Both the position numbers and the translations under genes were made by a program. A DNA stretch of 26,285 bases, from NCBI GenBank assembly GCA_001313365.1, contig BBFS01000068.1, positions 1 to 26,285 of the forward strand, read 5' to 3'. This stretch comes from Paenarthrobacter nitroguajacolicus JCM 14115. Its GTDB lineage: Bacteria > Actinomycetota > Actinomycetes > Actinomycetales > Micrococcaceae. The stretch's first letter is position 1. Each line of letters starts with the position of its first letter. Below, piece after piece: positions 19,575 through 26,285 of this stretch. The notes under the pieces were generated by a model, which was given only the letters and a program-made list of their open reading frames with translations, did not search any database and was not told the DNA's origin.

Positions 19575-20882
19575 CTATGCGACGCTCTTGATCTTCACCA
19601 CGAACACCGCTCCCAACAGTCCGATCACTGCGGCGGCAACGTATAGCGAGACGTAGCCGCCCAAGTTCTTGACAAAGAGAAAGGCGATGGCTGGAGCCAA
19701 AACCTGCGGCAGTGAGTTGGCGATATTGATGACCCCAAGGTGCCTTCCTCGATCCATGGCGGCGGGCAGGACCTCCGTGATCAGGGCGAAGTCCACAGCC
19801 AAGTAGGCTCCGAATCCGATCCCCAGCACCGTTGCTCCTGCAATCGCACCGATCCAGGTAGGCGCAAAAGCAAGAATCAGCGAGGCCGCAGCGATGATGG
19901 CGGACGAGGCGATAACCAAGGGCTTTCGCTTGCCCATCCTGTCGCTCAGCCGCCCGCCTAGGACGCTGGTGATGATGACTGTGACCGCATACAGCCCTGT
20001 GACGACCAAGACCCCCCCGAACTCCGGCTCAATTCCTTCCGTCTCCTTGAGCCGGACTGCGTCGCTGAGAAAGTAGAGCAAGTAGATCGTCACCATGTGA
20101 TTGCCCGTGCTGACCAGGAATCTGGTCAGCCAGGCCCAAGCGAAATCGGGGTAGCGCTTAGGCGAAACCCAGAAGCCCTGGAGGAATGTCACCATTTTGA
20201 AAGCGGGACGCTCGCCGGGCGGCAGGCTGATCGTCGCTTTTCAGCAGGTAAAGCACGACGCCGGCCAGCAGCGCCGCGGCGCATACCCAGTAACCGGCGG
20301 CAAAGTCTCCGGCTACGACGGCAGCAATTATTGCTCCAACAAGGATGCCCACGGTCTGACCCATGGCTGCCAGGCCGCCCACAGTTCCGCGCTGCGGCAC
20401 GGGAACACGGTCCGGTATAGCAGCGAAGATCGCCGCGTACATGGCATTCGCTCCCGCCTGCACCAGACACCAAAGCACCGTCATGGCTGCGACGTTGGGA
20501 GCGCCGGCCAAGGCAACCAGGGCCACCGCCCCCAGAATTGCGCCCATCAGGACCCAAGGGACACGGCGTCCAAATCGCGACGTCGTGCGATCGCTGAAGG
20601 CGCCAAACAAGGGATTCGCAACCATGGAAACAGCGGCACCACAGCCAGTGACCAAAGCAAGGATTGCTTCCTTCTGGCCTTCATCGAAGTGGGCCGCCTG
20701 CTGTCCGAGAAGAACTTGGAGGGGGGGCCAAAGAACGCTGCGTTGATGCCAAGGTTGACCAGCACAACGCCGGTGACCCAGATCGGCCGAACCCGGGTAA
20801 CAGGTTCAGCCAGTGCCGTTGCCGTACCTCCGCGGACTACGGCTGGATCCGGCACCGGGCCCGGTAGATCGGACAAGCTCAT
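19575..20882 (-). CDS. MFS transporter, SLC45/GPH-like
   Basis: A 12-segment major facilitator protein of about 430 residues. The loop between segments 2 and 3 reads NPLFGAFSDRTTSRFGRRVP, close to the pattern in SLC45 and glycoside/sucrose-type permeases. The second half repeats it as SVLGGRLSDRMGKRKPLVIA. The order of parts is MSLSDLPGPVPDPAVV (cytoplasmic start), TM1 PIWVTGVVLVNLGINAAFFG, then the segments through to KIKSVA at the end. Frame breaks lie at 20721-20727 (C7 for C5 on the coding strand, FFGPLQVLLG) and near 20222 (PPGERPAFKM). The ATG at 20882 has a purine-rich GAGGGG tract upstream that includes a C8 run of uncertain length. A sugar or glycoside substrate is a guess from family resemblance. 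Confidence 0.82.
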
Positions 20883-21001
20883 AGCAGGTTCCCCCCCCTC
20901 ATTTCAATGTTTGGACTCAGCCTAGCGCGGTGGAGCGACACTGAACCGCCGTCACACCTTTTTCCACATAGGCCGAAACATCTCCTGCGGCAGCCGTGAC
21001 G

Positions 21002-21015
21002 CACACGTTAGTGTG
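21002..21015. promoter_or_regulatory. Small palindrome upstream of rraA-like gene
   Basis: CACAC-GTTA-GTGTG lies about 27 bases before the rraA-like start and just before the AGGAG ribosome-binding site (21031-21035). It could be an operator or a short leader hairpin. The 160-base region between the divergent MFS and rraA-like starts shows no better promoter that I can defend. Confidence 0.3.
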
Positions 21016-21042
21016 GCCTCAAACCGATAGAGGAGCAGCACT

Positions 21043-21516
21043 ATGAGCGAGCAAGTAAATACCGCCGATCTCTACGACGAACGCGGCGAGGAACTGGAGT
21101 CCATCGCTGTTCAGTTTCAGAATTTGGGTGGCCACACACACTTCAGTGGGCCTGTCCGCACTATTCGATGCTTCGAGGACAACGCCCTGGTAAAGACCGT
21201 CCTGAGCACTCCAGGGGACGGAGCCGTTCTGGTCATTGACGGCCAGGGGTCGCTGAGGACTGCACTTATGGGTGACATGATCGCGGAAAGTGCCGTAGCA
21301 AACGGCTGGGCCGGAGTAGTAATCAACGGAGCCATTCGCGACCGCGAGGCCATCGCCCGCCTGCCTCTGGGCGTCAAAGCTCTGGGCAGCAACCCAAAAA
21401 AGAGTGCTAAGACCGGAGTGGGCGAGGTGGACGTTCAACTAGTGATCGATCGCGTGCGGATCCAGCCCGGCGTGATGATTTTCTGCGACACGGACGGCAT
21501 TTTGGTGGAGCGCTAA
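21043..21516 (+). CDS. RraA-family protein (RNase E regulator RraA / HMG-CHA aldolase family)
   Basis: A 157-residue protein in one intact frame, with AGGAG seven bases upstream of the ATG. Family landmarks are TADLYDERGEELE at the start, FSGPVRTIRCFEDNALVKTV, LMGDMIAESAVANGWAGVVI, and NGAIRDREAI, where the Arg-Asp pair is the metal/substrate site of the aldolase relatives. LGVKALGSNPKKSAKTGVG follows. Most actinobacterial proteins of this length are labelled RraA, an inhibitor of RNase E, but the same fold includes 4-hydroxy-4-methyl-2-oxoglutarate and oxaloacetate-acting aldolases, and sequence alone does not separate them. It is monocistronic, with no run-length anomalies inside. Confidence 0.87.
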   Translation: MSEQVNTADLYDERGEELESIAVQFQNLGGHTHFSGPVRTIRCFEDNALVKTVLSTPGDGAVLVIDGQGSLRTALMGDMIAESAVANGWAGVVINGAIRDREAIARLPLGVKALGSNPKKSAKTGVGEVDVQLVIDRVRIQPGVMIFCDTDGILVER

Positions 21517-21531
21517 ACCTTTTGAAGGCGC

Positions 21532-21550
21532 CGACTTGGAAGAAAAGTCG
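21532..21550 (+). terminator. Short hairpin after the rraA-like gene
   Basis: CGACTT (21532-21537) pairs with AAGTCG (21545-21550) across a seven-base loop, 16 bases past the stop codon. No T tract follows, so it is only a weak terminator candidate. Confidence 0.35.
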
Positions 21551-21590
21551 AAGAAACATTCTCTCGGGGGGGGAATCAATCGGGCCGTAA

Positions 21591-21613
21591 GATAGTTACT
21601 GAAAGCAACTATC
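21591..21613. promoter_or_regulatory. Near-perfect palindromic operator upstream of the DHA2 efflux gene
   Basis: GATAGTTACT-GAA-AGCAACTATC: ten-base arms with one mismatch around a three-base centre. This size and symmetry is typical of MarR or TetR operators. It lies 38-60 bases upstream of the efflux gene start, where a repressor would block transcription. No MarR or TetR gene is adjacent; the nearest is the TetR gene at 16411-17024. Confidence 0.6.
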
Positions 21614-21650
21614 CTGCTTATCCCACTTTTCTGCCACCTCTGGAGAAGAT

Positions 21651-23310
21651 ATGTCCAAAACTGCGCCCGTACGGGCCGCCGGTGAGGCCCTGACGCATCG
21701 TCAGACACTCACCGTCATGGTGGGGCTCATGCTCGGCATGTTCCTGTCCTCGCTGGATCAAACCATCGTGTCCACGTCCATCTACACCATTGCCAATGAT
21801 CTCGATGGCCTGTCCCTCCAGGCGTGGGCCACCACGGCGTACCTCATCACATCGACGGTGAGCACCCCCGCTCTACGGCAAGCTCAGCGATATATTCGGC
21901 CGCCGCCCGCTCTACCTGGTGGCCATTGTGATCTTCCTGATTGGCTCCCTTTACGCGGGCTCGGTCCACTCCATGACGGAGCTCGCCATTGCCCGCGGCA
22001 TCCAAGGCCTCGGCGCCGGTGGCCTGCTGGCATTGGCGCTGACCATCATCGGTGACATCGTGGCGCTGAAGGACAGGGCGAAGTACCAGGCTACTTCATG
22101 TCAGTCTTCGGTATTTCATCCGTCCTCGGCCCGGTCATCGGCGGGGGGGCCTTCGCGGGCTCGGCCAACATCCTGGGCTTCGAAGGTTGGCGCTGGGTCT
22201 TCTTCATCAATCTCCCCCATCGGGCTCGCCGCCCTTGTAGTTGTCTTCATGTACCTTCACCTGCCGGCACGGCACGTGAAGCAAAAGATCGACTACTGGG
22301 GGGGTGCGGCGGCAATCACGCTGGCGATTGTGCCCCTGCTGCTGGTTGCAGAACAGGGCCGCGTTTGGGGGGGTTGGGCCTCCGGCGCATCCTGGCTCTG
22401 CTATGGACTTGGTGTGATCGGCATTGTGGCGTTCCTGCTCGCTGAGAAGCGTGCCGGGGACTACGCATTGATCCCGCTGCGTCTTTTCAAGAACACCACT
22501 TTCGGGTTGTCCTCGCTGCTGAACTTCATCATCGGCATCGGCATGTTCGGCGCAATCGCAATGCTGCCTATGTACCTGCAACTCGTGAAGGGGCTGACTC
22601 CTACCGAGCTGGCCTGATGATGATCACGTTTACCGTGGGCATCCTCTTCGGGTCGATCTCTGCCGGCCGAACCATCTCCTCATCCGGCGTATACCGGATC
22701 TTCCCGATTTTGGGCACGGCCATCCTGGCCGCTGCAGCCACCGTCATGGGTTTGGTGCTCGGCGTCGATACCGGCCTGTGGGTTCCCGGCCTGATAGCAG
22801 TGTTCTTCGGCGTCGGATTGGGCTTCTGCATGCAGCCGCTCACGCTCGCCATGCAGGTGTCCGTCCCGCCCAAGGACATGGGCGTAGGCACTTCCACTGC
22901 GGCGTTCTTCCGTTCCATGGGCGGGGCTGTGGGAACGGCAGTGTTCATTTCCATGTTGTTCAGCACGGCGGCCGACAAGATCGCCGAAGGCATGAAGACC
23001 GCCGCTTCCAGCCCTGACTACCAACCGTGATGACGGACCGGCTGTGGCATCGGACCCGGCAAACGCCAAGCTCTTCGACTTCTTCAAGAATGGCGCCAAC
23101 AACGAATCGCTGAACGACACCAGCTGGCTTCACACGGCCAACAGCACACTGACACGGCCCATCACTGAAGGCTTTGCCCAAGCGATCGATATCGTCATGC
23201 TCACGGCTGCGGGGCTCATGCTGATTGCCTTCCTGATCAGCTTCGCCCTGCCCAACAAGAAGCTGACGGATCCCAAGGCCGCTGCCAAGGAATCCGTTCC
23301 GGCGCACTGA
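21651..23310 (+). CDS. DHA2-family (14-TM) MFS efflux transporter
   Basis: A multidrug-efflux-type major facilitator. TM1 contains GLMLGMFLSSLDQTIVST, the DHA2 motif D1. The loop GKLSDIFGRRPLYLVAI is motif A. The motif C region has FGISSVLGPVIGG and is followed by GWRWVFFINLPIGL. The C-terminal half contains GFCMQPLTLAMQ and MGVGTSTAAFFRSMGGAVG. About 550 residues after correction. Frame changes: 21871 (C5 for C4), 22092 (G lost, YQGYF), 22212 (C5 for C4, NLPIGL), 22610 (G lost, TEAGLM) and 23026-23040 (two losses, YQPVMTDPAV). G7 runs at 22143, 22298 and 22366 each add a glycine. GGAGAAG lies just upstream of ATG 21651. Likely exports a toxic compound; substrate unknown. Confidence 0.9.
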
Positions 23311-23385
23311 TACCTGGACAGATTGAGCCGGCTACTAAAGACCCGGTTCATAGACAAACGGCTCATTAATAGCTGGTTCGTAGAG

Positions 23386-23424
23386 AACGGCAGGCAGTCT
23401 CCGGACCGCCTGCCGTTTTCCTTT
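23386..23424 (+). terminator. Rho-independent terminator after the efflux gene
   Basis: A perfect ten-base stem, AACGGCAGGC (23386-23395) with GCCTGCCGTT (23408-23417), around a 12-base loop, followed by TTTTCCTTT on the plus strand. It lies about 75 bases past the efflux gene stop and before the convergent lyase-like gene. Confidence 0.85.
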
Positions 23425-23474
23425 GGGTCATTGTCATCCGTGTCATCCGGTCGACAGCTTCTAGTACGAAACTT

Positions 23475-24933
23475 TTACGTCCAGTACGAACCCTTCATGA
23501 GCTCGATGGCCATCTCCAGGTCACCACGAAGGTCACGATCCTCCACATCGGACGGCAGCGTGAAACCTGCCTGCATCATCGCGCGCAGCCGTGCGCTGGC
23601 GAACTCTTCGGGTCGCCGCCCCTGCAGCCGCAGGGCACGGGAAGCGCAAACAAGCTCGACGGCGGCAACGGTGGCCAGTGCGTCCGCCGTCGATTCCAAC
23701 TGGGCGGTGGCCATGCTTGCGAAGCTTGCATCTTCCTCAGCCCCCCCGAGTGACAGCACCACCGTCTGCAGGCTTGCCGGCTGGGCGTTGGCCCGAATCC
23801 GGCCGACGGCGGCAGCAGCCACATATTCGAGCATCATCACCCCTGACTGACCTGAACCGTCCTCAGCCAGGAAGGGGTGCAGGCCCGTGTATTTCGGGTC
23901 GCAAAGGAGGTCGATCCTCCGAAGGTGAGTGGCGCACGCCGCGCCGATGGCCAGCTGCAGCGTATCCACGCGGCGGGCAAGGTTAGTCATCTGGAAGAGC
24001 CCGTGGTGAGCGACGTCGTTCGTGCCATCGGACGGCGAGCCGTGAACGAGCGGATTCTCATTGCCCACTGTGACAAGACGGGTCAGCAGAGCATGCAAGC
24101 CCGCGAGTTCCTCGGCTTGGGAACCAAAAATCTGCGGCAAGGTCCGCAAGCAGTATGGATCCTGAATGCGGGCAGGCTCGCCGCTGCCGTGAACCATGCC
24201 ATGGAACATCGTTGCGGCCGAGGCCACCTCTGGGGTATCCGCAGCCGCCGCTACCGCGGGGGCTCAGGCTTCGGAGTTGCCGGACATCGCAATGAAGGAC
24301 AGTGCAGCCGATGACGCTGCGTTGTCCAAGAGACTCGACAGTTTTTGCTGAGCCAGGATTGCTTGACCAATAGTCAGCGCACTGGAGCTGATGAACGGAA
24401 GGGCATCGGCAGTTGCCCACGCCGTTAGGCGAACGGGAACGTTACCGCCACCCAATGGCTGGCGTTCGCCCAGCAAAGTGAGCGCCGTGCCGGCCAATGC
24501 CTGCAGGTCCGCAGTTCCGATGCCACCGAACTCCCGGATTTCCGGAACGACATCGCTATTGATGAGTTCCACCAATTGTTCGGCAATGGAGGGGGTTGAT
24601 CCCAGATCCGCCGGCCGCCAATTGGCTGAGCCTGACAACCAACATCGCACGAACGGTCCTGCGATCCAGTGCTCTGCCCGCATCCACAGCATGGCTGCGC
24701 AGAAGCTTCAGCCCGTGAGTATCCTGGCCCTCGGCTGCCGTCAGCGACACGGTGCGGTTCGCTCCAACGCCGGTCGATCGGCCGTAGACCGGACGCCGCA
24801 ATGCCGTAGCTTCAGCAGACTTCCGCGATTCGTCCATTCGGACCAAAGCTTCCGGAGCCAGCACGACGTCTTCGCCGTCGGCTACTGCGACGACATCGGC
24901 CAAGTCCAGCGTCAAGCCATCAATCGTGACCAT
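23475..24933 (-). CDS. Histidine ammonia-lyase-like protein lacking the MIO triad
   Basis: A member of the HAL/PAL aromatic amino acid lyase fold, about 484 residues after correction. Conserved parts include VYGRSTGVGANRTV (HAL catalytic tyrosine position, Tyr50), RIQDPYCLRTLPQIFGS (the Q-D-x-Y-x-L-R segment) and NENPLVHGS. Where HAL enzymes have GSVGASGDLAPLAH, this protein has GGIGTADLQALAG (about 137-149, bases 24489-24527), so the Ala-Ser-Gly that cyclises to the MIO electrophile is absent. The usual LINGT is replaced by FISSS. It may be a pseudoenzyme or have another chemistry. One frameshift lies near 24592 (C5 for C4). Near 24270 a lost G creates a TGA, offset at once by a C5 run. C7 at 23741 adds a residue. 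AAGGA precedes ATG 24933. It lies downstream of hutU on the same strand. Confidence 0.8.
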
Positions 24934-25415
24934 AAACCGGTCCTTTCCAGTCAGTTTCCGGCACTAATCCGTTTCCGGGGCAGCGCAGTAGAAGCAGTCC
25001 TCCGGACAAGACAACTGGTTTTGTTCGACACCTGCACTATCTCGGATGTCAGGCTGGAAGGCCAGTGGGGAGAGTTGTGCCGTCATCGTTCACCAGGGGT
25101 CAACTGAAACCCGTCCTCAGTGTGAAAGAGCTTCCGAATACCTGTCCTGGAAAGGATCCAGAGAATTGTGCCATCCGCGGTTCTATCGTCCACAGTCCCC
25201 CCGAAACGGATTGTGGCCGCCTTTTGTCATTGTCACCCGTGTTCCGATAGCGACTGATGCCCACGTTCCCGGGCTTTCCCTGTCCATGGTGCGTTTCCTC
25301 GCTCTCCGATGCGTGTGCTGATCGTTTGTTATTCGAACTGATGCCTAGGTTGCCCCCAGGACGGCCAGGCAAGAATGTGTTGCATAGCCGTCCCGGGATG
25401 TCCTTCGAGATGCAG
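24934..25415. other. Noncoding gap between the lyase-like gene and hutU
   Basis: This 482-base stretch has no reading frame I can support on either strand. It must contain the lyase-like gene's promoter (minus strand, toward 24934), but I could not identify one with confidence. A hairpin near its right end is listed separately. Its base composition is less GC-rich than the genes around it. Confidence 0.5.
25355..25397 (-). terminator. Hairpin downstream of hutU
   Basis: CCCAGGACGG (25355-25364) pairs with CCGTCCCGGG (25388-25397), nine of ten positions, around a 23-base loop, starting 19 bases past the hutU stop on the minus strand. No T tract follows, so it is a tentative terminator. Run lengths on both arms may be affected by the C/G errors. 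Confidence 0.35.
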
Positions 25416-26285
25416 TTAGCGCGTGCTTGCGGTCTCGTTCATTGGGATGCGGACGCCGCGTTCGTTGGCGACCTCGACGGCGCGGTCGTAGCCGGCATCG
25501 ACGTGGCGGATGACGCCCATGCCGGGGTCGTTGGTCAGGAGCCGTTCGAGCTTTTCCGCGGCCAGGTCCGTGCCGTCAGCGACGGAGACCTGCCCGGCGT
25601 GCAGCGACCGGCCGATACCGACACCGCCGCCGTGATGGATCGACACCCAGGTAGCACCCGAAGAGGTGTTGATCAGGGCGTTCAGCAACGGCCAGTCAGC
25701 AACCGCGTCCGAACCGTCGGCCATGGACTCGGTCTCCCGGTACGGGGACGCCACCGAGCCCGAATCCAGGTGATCACGGCCGATCACGATCGGGGGGGCC
25801 TTGACCTTGCCCTCCTTCACAAGCTGGTTGAACAACAACCCGGCCTTGGCTCGTTCGCCGTACCCAAGCCAGCAAATACGCGCCGGCAAGCCCTCGAACT
25901 CCACCCGCTCCGCAGCAGCATCCAACCACTTGTGCAGATGCTTGTTCTCCGGGAACAACTCCTTGATGGCCTTGTCCGTGACGGCAATGTCTTCCGGGTC
26001 CCCCCCGGAGAGCGCGACCCAACGGAACGGGCCCAAACCCTCGCAGAACAACGGCCGAATATACGCCGGAACGAAACCGGGGAACTCAAACGCCCGCTCG
26101 TACCCGCCCGTGCGGGCCTCGTCACGGATCGAGTTACCGTAATCAAACACCTCAGCACCCGCGTCCTGGAACTCCACCATCGCCTGGACCTGCCGCGCCA
26201 TGGAAGCCTGAGCCTTCTTGGTGAACCCTTCCGGATCCGCCGCGGCCTCAACATGCCACTCCGCCACGGTAATACCTCCGGAAGA
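25416..26285 (-). CDS. hutU: Urocanate hydratase (urocanase), C-terminal part, 5' end outside the window
   Basis: Converts urocanate to 4-imidazolone-5-propionate in histidine degradation, using tightly bound NAD. The frame is open through the right edge (residues [20 protein letters not shown]), so this is the C-terminal portion of a protein usually about 550 residues long; about 290 are present. Diagnostic segments are [87 protein letters not shown] and [18 protein letters not shown]7/C7 runs at 25792 and 26000 give APPIVIG and SGGDPED, each probably one residue too long. The frame is otherwise intact. The HAL-like gene follows on the same strand after 482 bases, so co-transcription is uncertain. 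Confidence 0.95.
   Translation of the reverse strand, partial: SSGGITVAEWHVEAAADPEGFTKKAQASMARQVQAMVEFQDAGAEVFDYGNSIRDEARTGGYERAFEFPGFVPAYIRPLFCEGLGPFRWVALSGGDPEDIAVTDKAIKELFPENKHLHKWLDAAAERVEFEGLPARICWLGYGERAKAGLLFNQLVKEGKVKAPPIVIGRDHLDSGSVASPYRETESMADGSDAVADWPLLNALINTSSGATWVSIHHGGGVGIGRSLHAGQVSVADGTDLAAEKLERLLTNDPGMGVIRHVDAGYDRAVEVANERGVRIPMNETASTR

Larger units (their letters stand above)
1..26285. other. Window-wide excess of exactly seven-base C or G runs (probable sequence error)
   Basis: By eye, more than 50 C or G runs are exactly seven long, while six-base and eight-base runs are few. In SHMT, SoxB, SoxD, SoxA, malic enzyme, efflux pump and urocanase the expected codons show four bases plus three extra. 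Runs of five where four are expected, and of two where three are expected, cause the frameshifts noted gene by gene. Some four-base runs (for example 7792-7796 GGCCCCATG, 19537-19550) are unaffected, so the effect is not universal. Confidence 0.85.

Noticed and set aside
24255..24280. Programmed readthrough or selenocysteine at the in-frame TGA of the lyase-like gene
   Set aside because: The TGA is followed at once by a C5 run that restores the frame, and the corrected reading gives a smooth protein; no special RNA structure is evident.
1047..24933. Calling the split genes pseudogenes
   Set aside because: The breaks fall at short C/G runs or single-base losses and correct to full-length, motif-complete proteins in every case checked, so sequence error explains them better than decay.
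95..26006. Poly-C/poly-G contingency loci (phase variation)
   Set aside because: The tracts occur in housekeeping enzymes and in noncoding DNA alike, are almost all one length, and mostly preserve frame; phase-variable tracts are usually longer and confined to surface or restriction genes.

Overview
The window reads as a chromosomal segment of a high-GC actinobacterium, most likely Arthrobacter or Paenarthrobacter (Micrococcaceae). This rests on the GC-rich codon use, the GTG starts, and how closely the proteins resemble what I know of Arthrobacter proteins. No search was run. I support 21 protein genes. I found no tRNA, rRNA, CRISPR array, insertion sequence or prophage.

The most important caveat is sequence quality. 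More than 50 C or G runs of exactly seven bases occur in about 26 kb. Where protein conservation fixes the reading, most are four-base runs that gained three bases, adding a spurious Pro or Gly without shifting frame. Other runs went from four to five bases, or from three to two, and break the frame. Sixteen of the 21 genes are therefore split over two or three frames. They are annotated here as single CDS with probable sequence errors, not as pseudogenes.

Left (1-10031): degenerate repeats, then a GntR/FCD regulator (minus) divergent from a tightly packed plus-strand operon, glyA-soxB-soxD-soxA-soxG-sdaA-purU. Heterotetrameric sarcosine oxidase converts sarcosine to glycine and methylene-THF. 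GlyA joins glycine and the C1 unit into serine, SdaA deaminates serine to pyruvate, and PurU releases excess formyl-THF as formate. This is a compact sarcosine-to-pyruvate route, probably the end of glycine betaine catabolism.

Middle left (10123-14285): a PucR-type regulator (minus) divergent from an NCS1 nucleobase/ureide permease and a PuuE/PgdA-like deacetylase whose start overlaps the permease stop. A strong hairpin closes this unit.

Middle (14306-20882): a DUF456 membrane protein and a malic enzyme (both minus), a TetR regulator (minus), two tandem secreted FG-GAP repeat proteins (plus, paralogous), and an MFS transporter (minus) that converges on them.

Right (21043-26285): an RraA-family protein, a 14-TM DHA2-type MFS efflux pump preceded by a near-perfect palindrome, a terminator, then on the minus strand a divergent histidine ammonia-lyase homologue and the C-terminal part of urocanase (hutU), cut by the window edge. 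The lyase homologue lacks the Ala-Ser-Gly triad that forms the MIO cofactor, which makes it the most biologically unusual gene here.
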